DNA from: an uncultured Chlorobiota bacterium
GTDB lineage: Bacteria; Bacteroidota; Kapaibacteriia; OLB7
DNA: 17,471 bases
Direction of reading: 5' to 3'
Assembly: GCA_946481475.1 (NCBI GenBank)
Contig: CAMLOB010000012.1
Coordinates: 1-17,471, forward strand
Under the pieces are notes generated by a model. It made no database searches, had not been told where the DNA came from, and saw only the letters and a program-made list of their open reading frames with translations. This document shows positions 13,690 to 17,471 of this stretch, piece after piece (within the stretch, counting starts at the first letter, position 1; the number at the start of each line of letters is the position of its first letter). The translations under genes were made by a program, and so were the position numbers.

Positions 13690-14814
13690 ATGGAAACAGC
13701 AGAGCAATTGAACCAGGTAGAACAGGCCGAAGCACTGTTCACGATCCACCAGATTCATCATGTCGAATTCTATGTCGGCAACGCAAAGCAGGCCGCCTAT
13801 TATTATCGACGCGGGTACGGTTTCAAATGGACCGGCTATCAGGGACCGGAGACCGGCGTGAAGGACCGGGTCAGCTACCTGCTTGAGCAGGGGAAGATCC
13901 GTTTTATCCTGACCACACCCCTGAATCCGGATTCGGCGATTGCACAGCATATCCTGAAGCACGGCGACGGCGTCCGCGACATCGCCTTCCATGTCGACGA
14001 TGCGGCCGAGGCCTACCGGATCACCACCGGGCGGGGAGCCGATGGGGCGGTGGAACCGCATGAGGTCAGCGATGACGAAGGGAAGGTGGTCCGCTCGACG
14101 ATCAAGACCTACGGAGACACGGTCCACTCCTTTATCGAAACGAAGGACTATAACGGCTTCTTCCTCCCCCACTTCGAGCCGCGCGAGGACAATCTTGCCG
14201 AGCCGGTCGGACTGAAGCATATCGACCATATCGTCGGAAACGTCGACTGGAATCAGATGGAAGAGACGGTCAACTTCTACCGGAACATTTTCGGCTTCCG
14301 TCGTTTCGTCTCCTTCGACGACAAGGACATCTCCACCGAGTACAGCGCCCTCCGCTCCACAGTTGTGGCAAACGACAATCTCTGGATCAAATTCCCGATC
14401 AACGAACCGGCCGAAGGACTGAAGAAGTCGCAGATCGAGGAGTACGTCCAGTTCTACAAAGGCCCCGGTGTGCAGCACGTGGCGGTCGAGTGTCAGGACA
14501 TCCTGGCGACTATCGACCAGTTGCGGAAGAACGGCATCGAGTTCATCAACGTACCGGAATCCTATTACGACGATCTGCTGGACCGCGTCGGCGACATCCA
14601 GGAATCGATCGATGAACTCCGCCGACTGAACATCCTGGTCGACAAGGACGACAAGGGCTATATGCTCCAGATCTTCACCAAACCGGTCGAGGATCGTCCC
14701 ACCCTCTTCTTCGAGTTTATCCAGCGTCGCGGCGGCGAGTCGTTCGGGAAGGGGAACTTCAAGGCGCTCTTCGAGGCGATCGAGCGTGACCAGGCGGCTC
14801 GGGGCAATTTGTAA
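13690..14814 (+). CDS. hppD: 4-hydroxyphenylpyruvate dioxygenase
   Basis: A 374-residue, non-haem iron enzyme of normal length. It uses O2 to turn 4-hydroxyphenylpyruvate, the keto acid of tyrosine, into homogentisate. There are two vicinal-oxygen-chelate domains, about residues 18-160 and 175-350. The three iron ligands are visible in the second: His180 (KHIDHIVGNV), His263 (GVQHVAVE) and Glu342 (LFFEFIQRRG). The C-terminal helix that closes the active site is intact (SFGKGNFKALFEAIE). GAGGTG lies 4 bases before the ATG, so the start is firm, although the frame is open further upstream. TATAAT at 13656-13661 could be a promoter part. The gene sits between the hisC-like aminotransferase and glutamate dehydrogenase. 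The homogentisate dioxygenase gene is not in this window. Confidence 0.95.
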   Translation: METAEQLNQVEQAEALFTIHQIHHVEFYVGNAKQAAYYYRRGYGFKWTGYQGPETGVKDRVSYLLEQGKIRFILTTPLNPDSAIAQHILKHGDGVRDIAFHVDDAAEAYRITTGRGADGAVEPHEVSDDEGKVVRSTIKTYGDTVHSFIETKDYNGFFLPHFEPREDNLAEPVGLKHIDHIVGNVDWNQMEETVNFYRNIFGFRRFVSFDDKDISTEYSALRSTVVANDNLWIKFPINEPAEGLKKSQIEEYVQFYKGPGVQHVAVECQDILATIDQLRKNGIEFINVPESYYDDLLDRVGDIQESIDELRRLNILVDKDDKGYMLQIFTKPVEDRPTLFFEFIQRRGGESFGKGNFKALFEAIERDQAARGNL

Positions 14815-14827
14815 GATCAGCACCGAA

Positions 14828-14860
14828 GCGGGCTTCCGGAAGGACCGGAAGCCCGCTTTT
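14828..14860 (+). terminator. Rho-independent terminator after the dioxygenase gene
   Basis: GCGGGCTTCCGG (14828-14839) pairs perfectly with CCGGAAGCCCGC (14845-14856), a 12-base-pair stem with a 5-base loop, followed by TTTT. It starts 13 bases after the stop codon. Confidence 0.88.
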
Positions 14861-14920
14861 CCATGAAAACCCGTCCGGAACGAGAACCGAATCATTCAGG
14901 AGAGTATTCAACCGTACACT

Positions 14921-16483
14921 ATGGCAGCAAGCAAGAAATCGACCGGAGGACTGAAAAAAACGTCCTCATCCACATCGCGTGAAAAAGCCGCAAAGAAAAC
15001 CCCGGCCGCAAAGAACGGCATCACAAAAGAGGCATCCGGAGCCGGAGGGATCAACCGACTGACGTCGCTGATTTCCTCGGAGCCTTCGTTCTTCCGAACA
15101 GTTGAACGGTACTTCGATCGTGCTGCCGCGCACGCCGATTTTCCCACCGGTATTCTCAACCAGATCCGCGCCTGCAACTCGGTCTATATGGTCCGCTTTC
15201 CGGTCCGTATCGGCGAGGATGTGCAGGTCTTTACCGGGTGGCGCGTGCAACACTCACAGCATCGTCTTCCGGCCAAGGGGGGTATCCGCTTTGCCGAACA
15301 CGTGACGCAGGACGAGGTGATGGCCCTGGCCGCACAGATGACCTACAAGTGCGCCATCGTGAACGTCCCCTTCGGCGGAGCCAAGGGGGGAGTGCAGGTC
15401 GATGCGAAGAAGTATGACGCCGACGTTATCGAACGGATCACGCGCCGCTATACGATGGAGCTGATCAAACGGAACTGCATCGGCCCCGGCATCGACGTGC
15501 CGGCTCCGGACTACGGAACGGGTCCGCGCGAAATGGCCTGGATCGCCGACACCTATCAGGCGGTCTCCCCCGGACAGATGGATGCGCTGGCCTGCGTCAC
15601 CGGCAAACCGGTCTCGCAGGGGGGAATCCGCGGAAGGAATGCGGCAACCGGACGGGGTCTCTTCTTCGGCGTCCGCGAGGCGCTCTCCACCGAGGAGAAC
15701 GCAAAGCTCTTCGGTATGGAGCCGGGACTTGAAGGGAAGCGGGTGATCGTGCAGGGACTGGGGAACGTCGGTTACTGGGCGGCGAAGAACCTGCAGGACG
15801 GCGGAGCGGAGATCATCGGCATCGCCGAGTACGAGGGGGGAATCTACGACAAGAACGGACTGGATGTCGACGAGGTCTTCCAGCACAGGAAGGAGTCGGG
15901 TTCGATTCTGAATTTCAAGAAGGCGAAGAACATCAAGCAAGGGAACAAGCTGCTTGAGTATGAGTGCGACATTCTTGTCCCGGCCGCTCTGGAGAATCAG
16001 ATCACCTCACAGAACGCCGAACGGATCAAGGCAAAGATGATCGCAGAAGGGGCCAACGGTCCGGTCAGCGCCAACGCCGAGGCGATTCTGCTGCAGCGGG
16101 GCATTCACATGCTGCCGGATATCTACGTCAATGCCGGAGGTGTGACGGTCAGCTACTTCGAGTGGCTGAAGAACATCGCCCACGTCCGGTTCGGGCGCAT
16201 GGGCAAACGGCATGAGGAGGGGACAAACCGGCGGATCGTCACGATGATGGAGAAGGTGACCGGACACTCGCTCTCGCAGGTGGAGCGGGACCTCTTCATC
16301 CACGGAGCCGACGAGGCCGACTATGTGGACTCCGGACTGGAGGAGACGATGATCAACGCCTACTACGAGATCGTGGACACCTACCGGCAGAACCGCCGGA
16401 TCAAGGACCTGCGGACCGCCGCCTTCCTCGTCTCGATCAACAAGATCGGTACGGCGTATATGGAGCTGGGGATTTTCCCGTAA
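14921..16483 (+). CDS. Glutamate dehydrogenase with a lysine-rich N-terminal extension
   Basis: A 520-residue protein that interconverts glutamate and 2-oxoglutarate plus ammonium. Core motifs are RLPAKGGIRF (115-124), MTYKCAIVNVPFGGAKGG with Lys143 and catalytic Lys155, DVPAPDYGTGPRE with catalytic Asp197, and the nucleotide-binding VQGLGNVG. The second strand of the nucleotide fold ends in GIAEYEGG; the acidic residue suggests NAD rather than NADP. Before the catalytic core stand about 43 residues almost only of Lys, Ala, Ser, Thr and Gly (MAASKKSTGGLKKTSSSTS onward), like a histone H1 tail, which bacterial enzymes usually lack. AGGAGA is 17 bases before the ATG, a long spacing, but no better start lies inside. 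A related amino acid dehydrogenase of the same family is less likely. Confidence 0.92.
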   Translation: MAASKKSTGGLKKTSSSTSREKAAKKTPAAKNGITKEASGAGGINRLTSLISSEPSFFRTVERYFDRAAAHADFPTGILNQIRACNSVYMVRFPVRIGEDVQVFTGWRVQHSQHRLPAKGGIRFAEHVTQDEVMALAAQMTYKCAIVNVPFGGAKGGVQVDAKKYDADVIERITRRYTMELIKRNCIGPGIDVPAPDYGTGPREMAWIADTYQAVSPGQMDALACVTGKPVSQGGIRGRNAATGRGLFFGVREALSTEENAKLFGMEPGLEGKRVIVQGLGNVGYWAAKNLQDGGAEIIGIAEYEGGIYDKNGLDVDEVFQHRKESGSILNFKKAKNIKQGNKLLEYECDILVPAALENQITSQNAERIKAKMIAEGANGPVSANAEAILLQRGIHMLPDIYVNAGGVTVSYFEWLKNIAHVRFGRMGKRHEEGTNRRIVTMMEKVTGHSLSQVERDLFIHGADEADYVDSGLEETMINAYYEIVDTYRQNRRIKDLRTAAFLVSINKIGTAYMELGIFP

Positions 16484-16516
16484 GGGGAAGAGAAGACAGA
16501 AGGGAATATTCAAATG

Positions 16517-16551
16517 CCCGCCGGTCGCCTGTGACCGGCGGGTGTTTTTTT
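16517..16551 (+). terminator. Rho-independent terminator after glutamate dehydrogenase
   Basis: CCCGCCGGTC (16517-16526) pairs perfectly with GACCGGCGGG (16533-16542), a 10-base-pair stem with a 6-base loop, followed by TGTTTTTTT. It is the clearest terminator in the window. Confidence 0.93.
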
Positions 16552-16691
16552 AGAAGTCTGAGCGGGTTTCAGGCAACCATCTCATTTTCAAACGAGGCTG
16601 AATAATATTTGTAGTTCCGACACACACTAATCGGGTTAAATCAGTCTACGTGCGGCTACTGATCCGAATCATTGAAGAGACACACTGAATT

Positions 16692-16946
16692 ATGGACATG
16701 ACCACACATCGCTGCCCGGTTATTTTCTATCCCTGCGATGAGGGAGGATTTGTTGCCGGGATCCTTTCACTTCCCGGCTGTATGGCCCAGGGTGAAACCG
16801 TTGAAGAGTGCATCGAAGAACTGGAATTGATAATTGATCTCTGGCTTGAGACTGCACGCAAGGAGAAGAGGCCGATTCCCGATCCCGATACCGTCATTGA
16901 GCAGATAAGATTGTGGAATGCGGAGATACGGAAGCCGTTGCCCTGA
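16692..16946 (+). CDS. HicB-like antitoxin, no HicA partner seen
   Basis: An 84-residue protein with the HicB-like partial RNase H fold: a first strand CPVIFYPCDEGGFVAGILSLPGC (8-30), then AQGETVEECIEELELIIDLWLETARKEKRPIP. HicB proteins neutralise the small RNA-cutting HicA toxin, and the pair is usually adjacent. The 140 bases before this gene and the sequence after it contain no frame with HicA character, so this copy is alone. It also lacks a C-terminal DNA-binding domain. Solitary proteins of this type are common and need not be antitoxins. Two ATG codons are possible (16692 and 16698); the ribosome binding site is weak. Confidence 0.82.
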   Translation: MDMTTHRCPVIFYPCDEGGFVAGILSLPGCMAQGETVEECIEELELIIDLWLETARKEKRPIPDPDTVIEQIRLWNAEIRKPLP

Positions 16947-17012
16947 CTGGAGAATTCGGATCGGCGATATCCGGATCACAGTGTAACGCCGAGCTAATGC
17001 CCTCTCTTCTCG
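16947..17012. other. Start of a 493-base stretch without an intact gene
   Basis: Between the HicB-like gene (ends 16946) and the ATG at 17440 no intact reading frame is convincing. The section 16947-17012 shows nothing I can name. A minus-strand gene remnant occupies about 17013-17330, and 17331-17439 should hold the promoter of the next gene, though no clear box is visible. Confidence 0.5.
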
Positions 17013-17330
17013 CTACTCCACTCCCAACTCGATGTACGTTCTCAGATCTTCTACCTGCCGATTGCTCCAGTCGCTCGGCGGTAAAGAGAGGCATGCAGGT
17101 CGGATGCTCTATCGGCGCTTCATATCCTTCTCTCAGTATCCGGTAGAAGAAAGACTTGGAAGCCTTCGAATCTTTGCCGCCATACGACGACCCCATCTCC
17201 CCTGCTTTGCCTTTCCTCGGACATCGTATTCCTTCAGCGGATCGCCGGAACCGATATACGGCACAAATCCCCTCCCCGACCCGCCACACCCCGTAACCCA
17301 CTATTTCCCCGGCTCTTCCGTATTTTGACC
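17013..17330 (-). pseudogene. Frameshifted remnant resembling a c-type cytochrome
   Basis: Reading the minus strand in two frames gives pieces that line up in the order of a class I cytochrome c. First comes VGEGICAVYRF (near 17280-17248), like the GEGIGAVYPPLAG segment after the haem site of such proteins. Then, in a shifted frame, GSGDPLKEYDVRG; then, back in the first frame, KSFFYRILREGYEAPIEHPTCMPLFTAERL with a Met-Pro like the axial-ligand loop. After one extra base at 17067 the other frame gives SNRQVEDLRTYIELGVE and a stop at 17013-17015, like the LSDxQVxDLxxYI end of the family. About three frameshifts are needed. No CxxCH haem site survives. The upstream limit is approximate. It could instead be chance, since each piece is short. 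Confidence 0.42.
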
Positions 17331-17439
17331 CCGATTTCAAAGGTGAGGTCCGTCCTGCCGCCGACATACGGGAATTGCAGAGACCGGACGATCCGCGATT
17401 GCGATTATCAATCACGACACTATCATAGAGGAGAGTACC

Positions 17440-17471
17440 ATGGAAACGAACGGCACTCCGACGAACGGACA
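17440..17471 (+). CDS. Start of a gene cut by the window edge
   Basis: An ATG at 17440 is preceded at a normal distance by GAGGAGAG (17428-17435), a strong ribosome binding site. Only ten codons are visible (METNGTPTNG), polar and probably a flexible N-terminus. Nothing can be said about function. Confidence 0.6.
   Translation, partial: METNGTPTNG

Noticed and set aside
13663..14895. Long minus-strand open frame opposite the dioxygenase
   Set aside because: The plus strand encodes an unmistakable dioxygenase with all iron ligands; the opposite frame is a by-product of codon bias.
17032..17328. Plus-strand open frame of 98 codons
   Set aside because: It is rich in Ser, Pro and Arg, has no ribosome binding site, and is antisense to the cytochrome-like pieces.
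17399..17426. TTGCGA-16-TATCAT, a sigma-70-like promoter before the last gene
   Set aside because: Transcription would start within the ribosome binding site, about 7 bases before the ATG, which is implausibly short.

Overview
The window looks like chromosomal DNA of a moderately GC-rich bacterium of the Bacteroidota/Chlorobi supergroup. The evidence is a DUF3098-type membrane protein, a lipoprotein glutaminyl cyclase of the Porphyromonas type, a DUF6263-like lipoprotein, and copies of the Bacteroidota promoter element TAnnTTTG about 50-90 bases before four genes. A Kapabacteria- or Ignavibacteria-like lineage would fit, but this is inference. Several genes also carry clear Shine-Dalgarno sequences. 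A dioxygenase that uses O2 suggests an aerobic or facultative cell. I see no phage, insertion sequence, CRISPR array, tRNA or rRNA.

Left part (1-5.5 kb): a partial two-helix membrane protein with a disordered tail, a DUF6263-like lipoprotein and a small LexA/S24-fold protein without catalytic residues, all on the minus strand. A DUF389 membrane protein follows on the plus strand, then a small secreted acidic protein and a DUF3098 protein on the minus strand. Middle (5.6-12.1 kb): a minus-strand pair of glutaminyl cyclase and ribosomal protein L11 methyltransferase; a divergent plus-strand pair of YtxH and DUF948 proteins closed by a good terminator; then coaX (pantothenate kinase III) and bioY (biotin uptake). 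Facing them are ispH (isoprenoid precursors, plant/cyanobacterial-type motifs) and a KTSC-domain protein. Right part (12.2-16.5 kb): a hisC-like aminotransferase, 4-hydroxyphenylpyruvate dioxygenase and a glutamate dehydrogenase, all plus strand. Together they could remove amino groups from aromatic amino acids, oxidise the tyrosine keto acid and recycle glutamate. The last kilobase holds an orphan HicB-like antitoxin, what looks like a frameshifted remnant of a c-type cytochrome, and the first codons of another gene.

Most of the window is ordinary housekeeping content. The points most worth a second look are the decayed cytochrome, the orphan HicB, the lysine-rich tail on glutamate dehydrogenase, the changed motif residue in CoaX, the inactive S24-like protein, the 11-residue repeats in the YtxH protein, and three repeat-rich intergenic stretches. 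I found no convincing new multi-gene system.
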